This document shows, one piece after another, positions 55,157 through 63,325 of a DNA stretch of 64,000 bases. The notes under the pieces were generated by a model, which worked only from the letters and a program-made list of their open reading frames with translations, did no database searches and was not told the origin of the DNA. The DNA is from Erythrobacteraceae bacterium Alg239-R51 (GTDB lineage: Bacteria > Pseudomonadota > Alphaproteobacteria > Sphingomonadales > Sphingomonadaceae): assembly GCA_947331495.1 (NCBI GenBank), contig CAMZOI010000001.1, positions 1,984,001 through 2,048,000 of the forward strand. The letters are read 5' to 3'. The translations under genes were made by a program, and so were the position numbers. Positions within the stretch are counted from its first letter, which is position 1. Each line of letters opens with the position of its first letter.

Positions 55157-56335
55157 TCAGCTCAACCGGTCGCGGAAGGCCGTGTAATCGAACTCCTTCA
55201 CCAGATCGAGCTGGTCGGTCTCGCTGTCCCACAACCAGATGCTTGGCAGCGGAACGCCGTTGAACGTGTTCGTCTTGACCATCGAATAATGCGCCTGGTC
55301 GAGAAAGGCGAAGCGCTTGCCGATCTCCGCCCCGCCGGGAATGCGGTAATCGCCGATCACGTCGCCCGCGAGACAGGACGGACCGCCAATGCGCACCGCC
55401 GGGGTCTCAGGATCGCCGCTTTCGCCGAGCATGGCCGGGCGATAGGGCGCCTCGATCACATCGGGCATGTGGCAGGTGGCCGATATGTCGGCGACGGCGA
55501 CGGGCACCTCGTTGAAACCGGTGTCGAGTATCGTGCCCACCAGAATGCCCGCATCGAGCGCCACCGCCTCGCCCGGCTCGAGATAGATTTCCGCCCCGGT
55601 GTCCTCTTTTGTATCGCGCAGGAATTCGATCAGTTCGTCGCGCTGGTAATCGGCGCGGGTGATGTGGTGCCCGCCGCCCATGTTGATCCATTTGAGCTGG
55701 CCGAACCACGGCTCGATCGCGTCGAACACCTTGTCCCAGGTCGCGTGCAGCGGCTCGAAGTCCTGTTCGCACAGATTGTGGAAATGGATGCCGTCGACCC
55801 CTGCCATGATCTCGGGCGTCAGCTGGTCGACCGGAAAGCCGAGCCGACTGCCGGGACTGGACGGGTCGTAGCGCGGCACTTCGCCCGTGGGGTGCATCGG
55901 ATTGATGCGCAGGCCGACGTCGAAATCCTGCCCCGCCGCACGCGCGCTTTCCAGGATCAGCGCCGCGCGCTCCATCTGGCCGGGCGAGTTGAAGATGACA
56001 TGGTCCGACAACCGGCAGACCTCGTCGAGTTCCTCCGGCTTGTAGGCGGCCGAGTAGGTCGCGATCTCGCCATCATAGAATTCGCTCGCCAGCCGGGCTT
56101 CCCACAGTCCCGAGGTGCAGACGCCGTCGAGATATTCGCCGATGATCGGCGCGACCGACCACATGGAGAATGCTTTCAGAGCGGCGAGCACCTTGATGTC
56201 GGCGGCGTCGCGAATCTCGGCGAGGACCTGCAGGTTCGCGCGCAACCTGGCCGCGTCGACCACGAAGGCAGGACTGTCGACGCGCTCAAGGTCGAATTGG
56301 GCGAAGGCGCCCGGGTCGCCGGCTCTGGTTTGCAT
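55157..56335 (-). CDS. nspC: Carboxynorspermidine/carboxyspermidine decarboxylase
   Basis: A 392-aa PLP enzyme that decarboxylates carboxyspermidine or carboxynorspermidine. Motifs: VDSPAFVVDAARLRANLQVL, the Lys site KVLAALKAFSMWSVAPIIGE, GHHITRADYQRDELIEFLRD and DQAHYSMVKTNTFNGVPLPS. Length is normal. It should work with the dehydrogenase upstream (56846-58057), but the GxxExxY cassette now separates them. Confidence 0.92.
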   Translation of the reverse strand: MQTRAGDPGAFAQFDLERVDSPAFVVDAARLRANLQVLAEIRDAADIKVLAALKAFSMWSVAPIIGEYLDGVCTSGLWEARLASEFYDGEIATYSAAYKPEELDEVCRLSDHVIFNSPGQMERAALILESARAAGQDFDVGLRINPMHPTGEVPRYDPSSPGSRLGFPVDQLTPEIMAGVDGIHFHNLCEQDFEPLHATWDKVFDAIEPWFGQLKWINMGGGHHITRADYQRDELIEFLRDTKEDTGAEIYLEPGEAVALDAGILVGTILDTGFNEVPVAVADISATCHMPDVIEAPYRPAMLGESGDPETPAVRIGGPSCLAGDVIGDYRIPGGAEIGKRFAFLDQAHYSMVKTNTFNGVPLPSIWLWDSETDQLDLVKEFDYTAFRDRLS

Positions 56336-56353
56336 TACCTAATGAACTCCAGA

Positions 56354-56396
56354 TTGTTTCGCGCAAAGGCGCGGAGAAAGCGGAGATCGCAGAGGG
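56354..56396. repeat. Left inverted repeat of the GxxExxY cassette
   Basis: TTGTTTCGCGCAAAGGCGCG then GAGAAAGCGGAGATCGCAGA and GGG. It ends one base before the stop codon of the GxxExxY gene and matches the reverse complement of 56797-56842 along almost its whole length. Confidence 0.85.
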
Positions 56397-56789
56397 TCAC
56401 GTGCCGGGCCTGTAGTTATTGACCATTCTGCGGATACCTTCCTTCATCGTCTCGCCCGAAAAATTAAGAAGCAGCCCTACGGGCTGGTCCATCAAGCGCA
56501 GGTAAGTAAGCAGTTGCTTGGCGTGCGCCTTGCTGAGCATCTCGGTCGCCTTGATTTCGAGGACGACCCCATCCTCAATAAGTATATCGATCTTGAAAGC
56601 CGCTTCGAAGCGGTGTTCCTCGAACACAATCGGCACAGGAAATTGGCGGGCGACCTGGAGGCCGCGTGCCTCCAACCGGCCTGCAAGGACGGTCTCATAC
56701 ACCGACTCGAATAACCCCGGCCCAAGCTTCCGATGAATATCGATAGCCTCGCCAACGACTACATCGGTAAGCTCGTCGATGGTTCTCAA
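56397..56789 (-). CDS. GxxExxY protein (PD-(D/E)XK-like nuclease fold)
   Basis: A 130-aa protein of the GxxExxY family. The signature GPGLFESVYE is at about residues 22-31. A D-x(n)-E-x-K core follows (FKIDILIEDGVVLEIKATE), as in PD-(D/E)XK nucleases, then LLTYLRLMDQPVGLLLNFSG. The TTG at 56789 gives MRTIDELTDVVVGEAI; an upstream extension falls within the right repeat. Function is unknown; a DNA-end or repeat-related nuclease is plausible from fold and setting. Confidence 0.8.
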   Translation of the reverse strand: MRTIDELTDVVVGEAIDIHRKLGPGLFESVYETVLAGRLEARGLQVARQFPVPIVFEEHRFEAAFKIDILIEDGVVLEIKATEMLSKAHAKQLLTYLRLMDQPVGLLLNFSGETMKEGIRRMVNNYRPGT

Positions 56790-56796
56790 CCCAACC

Positions 56797-56842
56797 CTCT
56801 CTGCGCTCTTTTGCTTCCTCCGCGCCTCTGCGCGAAACCAAA
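56797..56842. repeat. Right inverted repeat of the GxxExxY cassette
   Basis: CTCTCTGCGCTCTTTTGCTT then CCTCCGCGCCTCTGCGCGAA and ACCAA. It overlaps the upstream side of the TTG start by 8 bases distance and matches the left repeat in inverse orientation. Confidence 0.85.
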
Positions 56843-56845
56843 ACT

Positions 56846-58057
56846 CTAAAAGCCCACGGGCCCGTCCAGCTCCTTCACATCCCACGGCAGGCCGTGGTCA
56901 TTAAGCATCTCCATGAACGGATCGGGGTCCATTTCCTCCATGTTGAAGACACCGTCGCCTGTCCATTTGCCGGTGACCATCATGGCGCTGCCGATCATTG
57001 CGGGCACGCCGGTGGTATAGGAAACCGCCTGGTTGCCGGTTTCCTCGTAAGCCGCCTCGTGGCTGCAGATATTGTTGATGTAGAACGTCTTCTCACCGCT
57101 ACCGTCGAGCGCCTCGCCGGTGGCGATGACGCCGATATTGGTGTTGCCCTTGGTCGTTTCGCCCAGGCTTTCCGGCTTCGGCAGTACGGCGGCAAGGAAT
57201 TGCAGCGGTATGATATCTTTCCCCTGATAGCGGACCGGGTCGATCCGGGTCATGCCGACATTCTGCAACACGGTCAGGTGCTTGATGTATTCATCGCCAA
57301 AGGTCATCCAGAACCGCGCGCGTTCCAGTTCGGGATTGAATTTCGCGAGGCTTTCCAGCTCCTCGTGATACATCATGTACATGTTCTTGGGCCCGACTTC
57401 CTCGAAATCGAATTCGACCTTCTTGCCCATCGCCGGACTCTCGACGAATTCGCCATTTTCCCAATGGCGTGCGGGTGCGGTGACTTCGCGGATATTGATT
57501 TCCGGGTTGAAATTGGTGGCGAAGGCCTGCCCATGATCGCCGCCATTGCAATCGAGAATGTCGAGCTGGCGGATGGTTTTCAGCTTGTGCTTCTTGAGCC
57601 ACATGGTGAACACGCTGGTCACGCCGGGGTCGAAGCCCGAACCGAGCAGGGCCATCAACCCTGCATCCTTGAACCGGTCCTGATAGGCCCATTGCCACTT
57701 ATATTCGAACTTCGCCTCGTCCTTGGGTTCGTAATTGGCGGTGTCCAGATAATCGACCCCCGCTTCGAGACAGGCGTCCATGATCGGCAGGTCCTGATAG
57801 GGTAGCGCAAGGTTGACGACCAGTTCCGGCCCGATCTTGCGGATCAGATTGACCATCGCCGGGACTTCCTCGGCATCGATCTCGTAGGTCGAGATGCCGA
57901 CGCCGGTGCGCTCCTTCACGCTGGCAGCGATGCTGTCACACTTGCTCTTCGTGCGGCTGGCCAGATGGATATCGGTGAAGATATCGGGGTTCATCGCCAT
58001 CTTGTGCACGCACACGCTGCTGACGCCGCCTGCGCCGATGACCAGGACTTTCGACAT
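56846..58057 (-). CDS. Carboxynorspermidine/carboxyspermidine synthase (saccharopine dehydrogenase family)
   Basis: A 403-aa dehydrogenase that joins a diamine with aspartate semialdehyde. Rossmann start KVLVIGAGGVSSVCVHKMAM, then HLASRTKSKCDSIAASVKER, YLDTANYEPKDEAKFEYKWQ and LLGSGFDPGVTSVFTMWLKK. This matches the carboxynorspermidine dehydrogenase group more than lysine-pathway enzymes. ATG at 58057 with GAGG upstream, MSKVLVIG. It is the first gene of the polyamine set. Confidence 0.88.
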   Translation of the reverse strand: MSKVLVIGAGGVSSVCVHKMAMNPDIFTDIHLASRTKSKCDSIAASVKERTGVGISTYEIDAEEVPAMVNLIRKIGPELVVNLALPYQDLPIMDACLEAGVDYLDTANYEPKDEAKFEYKWQWAYQDRFKDAGLMALLGSGFDPGVTSVFTMWLKKHKLKTIRQLDILDCNGGDHGQAFATNFNPEINIREVTAPARHWENGEFVESPAMGKKVEFDFEEVGPKNMYMMYHEELESLAKFNPELERARFWMTFGDEYIKHLTVLQNVGMTRIDPVRYQGKDIIPLQFLAAVLPKPESLGETTKGNTNIGVIATGEALDGSGEKTFYINNICSHEAAYEETGNQAVSYTTGVPAMIGSAMMVTGKWTGDGVFNMEEMDPDPFMEMLNDHGLPWDVKELDGPVGF

Positions 58058-58104
58058 GAATAAACCTCTTTGATGCAATCGAATCTTGCGCGCCCTCTAA
58101 CGGA

Positions 58105-59082
58105 ATGCGCTATCTGCGCCAAATGATCCGAGACGATATGATCCTTCCCACCCGCAACGGGGTACAGGCGGCAGCCCGTTCCATCGCGGCAATCCTGCCG
58201 CCGACACCGCTCTTGCCGGTCGAAATCGACGGAATCCGGTGCCACGTGAAGGCGGAAAGCCTGCAACCGGTAGGGGCATTCAAGATCCGCGGCGGATGGT
58301 GGCGGCTATCGAACCTTACGGACGAAGAGAAAGCCCGCGGCGTGGTGGCCGTGTCGAGCGGAAACCACGCGCAAGGGGTGGCCTGGGCGGCGCGTCGACT
58401 GGGCGTCGCAGCGGCCATCGTGATGCCGCGCAACGCGCCCAGGGTCAAACTGGAAGCAACGCGGGCGCTGGGCGCAGAAATCGTGCTTTACGACCGGCCG
58501 GGCGAGGACCGCGACGAAGTCGCCGCGCGCGAAGTTGAGAAACGCGGGGCCACGCTGGTCCATGCCTTTGGCGATCCGTGGGTGATCGAGGGTCAGGGCA
58601 GCGCGGGTATCGAGATCACCGGACAGTTGGGACGCCAGCCTTCGCAGCTCATCGTGTGCTGCGGGGGCGGCGGGCTGGCGGCAGGGCTTGCGCTGGCATG
58701 TCCCGAAAGCGCGGTTCACGTGGTCGAGCCCGAGGGGTGGGACATGGTCGGCCGCGCGCTGGCGAGCGGCGACATCGTCCATGTCGGTGCACATCCGCCC
58801 GCCACGATCTGCGACGCGCTCCAGCCGGACGCCACCAAACCCATCAACCTTGCGGTGCTGAAAGCCCGCGCCGAACCGGGGGTGACGGTCACCGACGAGG
58901 AAGTACGCGCGGCGCAACGATTTGCCTTCGCGCATCTCAATCTCGTCCTCGAACCGGGCGGCGCTGCGGCGCTGGCGGCTGCCTTGGCGGGTAAGATACC
59001 GCTCGATACGGACACCGTGATCATGCTGACCGGCGGCAACACCGATGCCGAGAGTTTCACGCGGACGATAACCGGCGTTTGA
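58105..59082 (+). CDS. Threonine/serine dehydratase
   Basis: A 325-aa PLP enzyme of fold type II. The PLP lysine is in SLQPVGAFKIRGGWWRLSNL, and SSGNHAQGVAWAARRLG and the CCGGGGLAAGLALA glycine loop are canonical. It lacks the ACT domain of biosynthetic IlvA, so a catabolic or racemase-type role is likely. ATGs at 58105, 58123 and 58138 all give reasonable starts and none has a strong Shine-Dalgarno. Divergent from the dehydrogenase gene. Confidence 0.82.
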   Translation: MRYLRQMIRDDMILPTRNGVQAAARSIAAILPPTPLLPVEIDGIRCHVKAESLQPVGAFKIRGGWWRLSNLTDEEKARGVVAVSSGNHAQGVAWAARRLGVAAAIVMPRNAPRVKLEATRALGAEIVLYDRPGEDRDEVAAREVEKRGATLVHAFGDPWVIEGQGSAGIEITGQLGRQPSQLIVCCGGGGLAAGLALACPESAVHVVEPEGWDMVGRALASGDIVHVGAHPPATICDALQPDATKPINLAVLKARAEPGVTVTDEEVRAAQRFAFAHLNLVLEPGGAAALAAALAGKIPLDTDTVIMLTGGNTDAESFTRTITGV

Positions 59083-59132
59083 CAATCGGCCTGCTGCGCC
59101 GCAATCGTGCCATACAGAGGGAGGGAATTTTA

Positions 59133-59588
59133 ATGCAGGCACAAATGCTCGCACCGGCTGCGGTGCTGGTCGCATGGTCGATCGTCATGCTGTTCTGGAT
59201 GGCCGGAACGCGCCTGCCCGCGATGAAACGCGCCAGCGGCGGGGGCCTTGGCGGCGCGAAACCGGGTGGTCGCGGGCAGGACCTGGAAGGCGTGCTGGAC
59301 GACAAGGTCAACTGGAAAGCGCATAATTACATGCACCTGATGGAGCAGCCTACGCTGTTCTATGCCGCCAGCGTCATCATCGCGATCATGGGGGCCTCGT
59401 CTCTCGATATGGTGCTGGCCTGGGCGTACGTGGCCTTGCGGATCGTCCATTCGATCTGGCAGGCGACAATCAACGTCGTGTCGGTCCGGTTCGTGCTGTT
59501 CCTGCTCTCCTCGCTTGCGCTGGTCTATCTCGCGGTTCGCGCAATAGCCCTCACCCTGTTCAACGATCCGGGAGCGTTTCCGCAATGA
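59133..59588 (+). CDS. MAPEG-family membrane protein, copy 1
   Basis: A 151-aa protein with four membrane helices (AAVLVAWSIVMLFWMAG; YAASVIIAIMGASSLDMVLAWAY). The MAPEG motif is NWKAHNYMHLMEQPTLFYAA with the typical LRIVHSIWQ. A Gly/Arg-rich loop is inserted after the first helix. GGAGGGA upstream of the ATG at 59133. MAPEG members are glutathione-linked or eicosanoid enzymes in eukaryotes; bacterial roles are mostly unknown. The next gene overlaps by four bases. Confidence 0.85.
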   Translation: MQAQMLAPAAVLVAWSIVMLFWMAGTRLPAMKRASGGGLGGAKPGGRGQDLEGVLDDKVNWKAHNYMHLMEQPTLFYAASVIIAIMGASSLDMVLAWAYVALRIVHSIWQATINVVSVRFVLFLLSSLALVYLAVRAIALTLFNDPGAFPQ

Positions 59589-60010
59589 TCGATACAGAAA
59601 TTCTCCAGCCGGTCGTCGCGCTGCTGGCCTGGACCATGGTGATGTGGCTGTGGATGTACGCCACGCGCATTCCGGCGATGTCCAAGGCCAATATTGAGCC
59701 CAACGACGCCCGCAAGACCGATACGCTGGATGAACGCCTGCCTGCCCACGTCCAGTGGAAGGCGCACAATTACAATCATCTGCACGAACAGCCGACAGTG
59801 TTTTACGCGGCATGCCTGGTCCTCGCGCTAATTGGACTGGGCGATGGTATGACCGCGCTGCTCGCCTGGATCTATGCCGGGCTGCGGATCATCCATTCGC
59901 TCGTGCAGGCCACGGCGAATGTCGTTATGGTGCGCTTCGTCCTGTTCGCATTATCGAGCGTGGTGCTGATCGCGCTTGTCGTCACCGCGGCGCTGGCCGT
60001 GTTCGCGTAA
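59585..60010 (+). CDS. MAPEG-family membrane protein, copy 2
   Basis: A 141-aa paralogue of the preceding protein, with the same helix pattern and the motif VQWKAHNYNHLHEQPTVFYA followed by YAGLRIIHSLVQATANVVMV. ATG overlaps the first stop (ATGA). The Gly/Arg-rich loop of copy 1 is replaced by a short charged one. The tandem suggests gene duplication and perhaps a hetero-oligomer. Function unknown. Confidence 0.85.
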   Translation: MIDTEILQPVVALLAWTMVMWLWMYATRIPAMSKANIEPNDARKTDTLDERLPAHVQWKAHNYNHLHEQPTVFYAACLVLALIGLGDGMTALLAWIYAGLRIIHSLVQATANVVMVRFVLFALSSVVLIALVVTAALAVFA

Positions 60011-60013
60011 CGC

Positions 60014-61015
60014 TTACTCGGCAGCTTCGCGCTCCGGCGCTCCTTGCGCAGCATGCACGTGGCCGTCTTCGTCGATGGCGAGATCGGCCAGAAAACGCTC
60101 AGCATCGAGCGCGGCCATGCAGCCCATTCCTGCGGCGGTGACCGCCTGGCGATAGACGTGGTCGGTCACGTCGCCCGCCGCGAATACGCCGGGCACATCG
60201 GTCTTGGGCGAACCCGCTTCGGTCAGCAGATAGCCGCCATCGTCCATCGGCAGCTTACCCTTGAACAGTTCGGTCGACGGAGCATGGCCGATGGCGACGA
60301 ATGCGCCATCGCAGGCAAAGGTGCTGTCTTCATGCGTGACGGTATCGCGCAGCCTGAGTTCGGCCAGCGGTCCCTGCGGCCCGGCTTCGAAGCTTTCCAC
60401 GGTCTTGTTCCAGAGGACGGAAATCTTCGGATGGTTGAGCAATCGCTCCTGCAGGATCTTCTCGGCCCGCAACTCGTCGCGTCGATGGATCAGCGTGACG
60501 TCGTCGGAATGGTTGGTGAGGTAGAGCGCTTCCTCGACCGCGGTGTTGCCGCCGCCGATTACCGCGACCTTCTTGCCGCGATAGAAGAACCCGTCGCAGG
60601 TGGCGCAGGCCGACACGCCCTTGCCGCCAAGTTCCTGCTCGCCCGGAACGCCGAGCCATTTCGCCTGCGCCCCGGTGGCGATGACCAGCACGTCGGCGAC
60701 ATATTCGTCGCCGCTGTCGCCGGTGGCGGTGAACGGCGATCCGTTCGCGATATCGACGTCGGTAATCGTATCCCACATCATCCGCGTGCCGACATGTTCG
60801 GCCTGTTTCTGCATCTGTTCCATCAGCCAGGGGCCCTGGATGACATCGGCAAAGCCGGGGTAATTCTCGACATCGGTGGTGATGGTCAGCTGGCCACCGG
60901 GCTGCAGCCCCTGCACCACGATCGGCTCCATCATCGCGCGCGCAGCATAGATCGCGGCGGAATAGCCGGCCGGGCCGGAACCGATGATGAGCATCTTGGT
61001 GCGATGGGTAGCCAT
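60014..61015 (-). CDS. trxB: Thioredoxin reductase
   Basis: A 333-aa NADPH-dependent flavoenzyme that reduces thioredoxin. FAD motif KMLIIGSGPAGYSAAIYAA; redox Cys pair in SACATCDGFFYRGKKVAVIG; NADPH motif VAVIGGGNTAVEEALYLTN; second FAD site FAAGDVTDHVYRQAVTAAGM. ATG at 61015 gives MATHRTKMLIIG; the open frame extends further without similarity. Convergent with the MAPEG pair, with three bases between stops. Confidence 0.96.
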   Translation of the reverse strand: MATHRTKMLIIGSGPAGYSAAIYAARAMMEPIVVQGLQPGGQLTITTDVENYPGFADVIQGPWLMEQMQKQAEHVGTRMMWDTITDVDIANGSPFTATGDSGDEYVADVLVIATGAQAKWLGVPGEQELGGKGVSACATCDGFFYRGKKVAVIGGGNTAVEEALYLTNHSDDVTLIHRRDELRAEKILQERLLNHPKISVLWNKTVESFEAGPQGPLAELRLRDTVTHEDSTFACDGAFVAIGHAPSTELFKGKLPMDDGGYLLTEAGSPKTDVPGVFAAGDVTDHVYRQAVTAAGMGCMAALDAERFLADLAIDEDGHVHAAQGAPEREAAE

Positions 61016-61076
61016 GAGTCGTCTCTGATAAAGGGAGTGGGATAAGCGCGCTATATGGGAAGGCAGGTGCTCGAAG

Positions 61077-61856
61077 TCACGCCACGAACTTGCCGCGAAG
61101 GGCTTCGCGCAGCGGATCGTCCACACCTATCGCCTGTTCCAGATAATTATCGAACGATCCGTGACGTTCACGCGCGATGGCAAGGAACGTGTCGAGATAT
61201 TCCTCGCGCACACCGAGCAGGTCGCGAACCGCCCGTTCGTCCAGCTTGCGACCCAGCCGGTTTTCTATGCCGGGTACCGATTGCCGCGCGAGCACTTCGA
61301 ATGTCGGGCTGTCATTGGTGCGCAGGAATTCCTTGCGCTGATCCGCCTCGCTCACCCCGAGAATATGGAGCAGCATCGTCGCCGCAATACCGGTGCGGTC
61401 CTTGCCAGCATAACAATGGACAAGGCTCGCCCCGTCCCGTTCGGCGAGGATGCGCAGATAACGCCCGAACATGTCGATCATCGCCGGATTATCGGGCATG
61501 CGGGTATAGACTGCGATCATACGCTCGCGCGCGAAGTCCGATGCGCTGGTCCCCGGTTCGATGTCCATGTGCGGCGGGCTGCTGGTGGTCTCGCCGTCAT
61601 AGAACAACACCTCGCCAGCAAATCCCTCAACACGGCGGCAGGGGTTGGCCGCACGCTCGCTCTGTCCACGCAGATCGATGACGGTGTGGATGTTGAGATC
61701 GGCGATGGCAGCCAGATCCTCCTCGGTCGCTTCGACGTGATGGCCGGACCGGAACAGCAGGCCAGTCGCCACATGCCGGTCGCCATCGGTGGGCCAGCCG
61801 CCATAGTCGCGGAAATTGTGGATGCCAGCGGTCTTGAGGAATGCGTCACGAATCAT
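61077..61856 (-). CDS. Protein tyrosine/dual-specificity-type phosphatase
   Basis: A 259-aa phosphatase. The P-loop is HCYAGKDRTGIAATML (C-x5-R), and the general acid is probably the Asp upstream in the FYDGETTSS or DIEPG region. The opening GIHNFRDYGGWPTDGDRHVA and LFRSGH pattern match the tyrosine-phosphatase group of bacterial PTP-like enzymes that include inositol phosphatases. ATG at 61856. It is downstream of otsA, with 65 bases between, but the link is not established. Confidence 0.85.
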   Translation of the reverse strand: MIRDAFLKTAGIHNFRDYGGWPTDGDRHVATGLLFRSGHHVEATEEDLAAIADLNIHTVIDLRGQSERAANPCRRVEGFAGEVLFYDGETTSSPPHMDIEPGTSASDFARERMIAVYTRMPDNPAMIDMFGRYLRILAERDGASLVHCYAGKDRTGIAATMLLHILGVSEADQRKEFLRTNDSPTFEVLARQSVPGIENRLGRKLDERAVRDLLGVREEYLDTFLAIARERHGSFDNYLEQAIGVDDPLREALRGKFVA

Positions 61857-61921
61857 GGGCGCGACCGTGGCAGGGACCGGGGGTCGGCGCAATCACGCTC
61901 ACCCGTCGCGACCGCCGTGTT

Positions 61922-63325
61922 CTAGGTAGCGGCGAGATCCCGCAGGAAGTTCGCGGTCCACGCCTGCAGATTGTCGTCGCGCACGGTCTTCACCATTTTC
62001 TCGTAGCGGCGCTTGCGCTCGTCCAGCGGCATGTCGAGCGCCACCTGGATCGCATGGGCGATGTCGTCGGGACTGTGGGGATTGACCATGACGGCGTCGC
62101 AAAGCTGGATGGCGGCGCCCGCGAATTGCGACAGGATGAGAACGCCGGGATCTTCGGGATCCTGCGCAGCGATGTATTCCTTGGCGACGAGGTTCATGCC
62201 GTCGCGCAGCGGCGTGACCAGTCCGATTTTCGCCGCGCGGAAGAAGCCGAACAGTTCGGCATGGCTGTAACCGCGATTGACATAGCGTATCGGCACGATG
62301 TCCACCTCGCTGCGCGCGCCGTTGATCTCCCCGCATTTCTGTTCGAGCTGTTCGCGAATTTCCTGGTAGCTTTCGACATCTTCCCGGCTTGGCGGCGCGA
62401 TCTGAATAAAGACGAGATCGCGGGCGCGCTCGGGATGCCGGTCGAAAAAACGGCCGATGCCGTCGATGCGTTCGGGCAGGCCTTTCGAATAATCGAGGCG
62501 ATCGACGCCGATCATCGCGATGCGCCGGCGCGTGGAGGACAGCAGGCGCTGGGCAGCCTGGCGCGCTTCGCCGGTATTGCCAAGCGCGCTGAAGTGGTCC
62601 CAGTCGATACCGATCGGATAGGCACGCGCGATTGCCTCGCGTCCGTCCAGCCGGATCTTGCCCGTTTTCTTGTCGACCTCGGCACCCAGTTCGGTTTCGC
62701 AATAATGCACGAAGCTTTCGAGCCATTCCTCGGTCTGGAACCCGACTACGTCGTAGGACAGAAGAGTGCGTACCAGTCGTTCGTGATAAGGGAGCGATAC
62801 GTACAGCCGCGTCGGCGGCCAGGGAATGTGAAGAAAGAACCCGATCCGGTTGTCGATCCCGTGTGACCGCAAGCGTTCGCCCAGGGGCATGAGATGGTAA
62901 TCATGCACCCAGATATTATCGTCCGGCTCGATCATCGGGGCGACGGCTTCGGCGAAGCGTTCGTTCACTCTCTCGTAGCCCTTGGCCGTCTCGCGTTCAT
63001 ATTCCACGAGGTCCAGCCGGTAGTGGAACAACGGCCATAACGTGGAATTTGCGTAGCCATTGTAATATTCGTCGATATCGCGTTTCGACAGGTCCATGGT
63101 GGCGATGGTGACGCCCTCGGTGGTCTGGGTCTCGATTTCGCCGGTGTGCTCGGCCACCTCTTCCCCGGACCAGCCGAACCACAGGCCGGACCGCTCTTTC
63201 AGCGCTGCATTGAGCGCCCCCGCCAATCCCCCCTGCGCGCCCGCCGCGCCGCGTGCCTTGGGCACCGCAACGCGGTTGGAAATCACCACAAGGCGGGAGT
63301 TTTCGGTCAGCGCACTTCGCTCCAC
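61922..63325 (-). CDS. otsA: Trehalose-6-phosphate synthase
   Basis: A 467-aa GT20 enzyme that makes trehalose 6-phosphate from UDP-glucose and glucose 6-phosphate. Motifs: [67 protein letters not shown] and [17 protein letters not shown]. The GTG at 63325 ([16 protein letters not shown]) best fits the family, overlapping the GH15 gene by 19 bases. OtsB is not visible in the window. Confidence 0.93.
   Translation of the reverse strand: MERSALTENSRLVVISNRVAVPKARGAAGAQGGLAGALNAALKERSGLWFGWSGEEVAEHTGEIETQTTEGVTIATMDLSKRDIDEYYNGYANSTLWPLFHYRLDLVEYERETAKGYERVNERFAEAVAPMIEPDDNIWVHDYHLMPLGERLRSHGIDNRIGFFLHIPWPPTRLYVSLPYHERLVRTLLSYDVVGFQTEEWLESFVHYCETELGAEVDKKTGKIRLDGREAIARAYPIGIDWDHFSALGNTGEARQAAQRLLSSTRRRIAMIGVDRLDYSKGLPERIDGIGRFFDRHPERARDLVFIQIAPPSREDVESYQEIREQLEQKCGEINGARSEVDIVPIRYVNRGYSHAELFGFFRAAKIGLVTPLRDGMNLVAKEYIAAQDPEDPGVLILSQFAGAAIQLCDAVMVNPHSPDDIAHAIQVALDMPLDERKRRYEKMVKTVRDDNLQAWTANFLRDLAAT

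Larger units (their letters stand above)
56354..56842. mobile_element. Putative GxxExxY cassette inserted in the polyamine cluster
   Basis: Two 43-46 bp inverted repeats enclose a single nuclease-fold gene. The unit starts 19 bases past the nspC start (on its 5' side) and ends 4 bases before the dehydrogenase stop. It fits a compact insertion between two genes that usually sit together. No transposase is visible. Confidence 0.55.

Noticed and set aside
54032-56422. Long plus-strand open frame (about 800 codons) through the polyamine genes
   Set aside because: It is antisense to two clear PLP enzymes, has low-complexity Arg/Ala content and no SD. Long antisense frames are common in GC-rich DNA, as also opposite tuf, fusA and gor.
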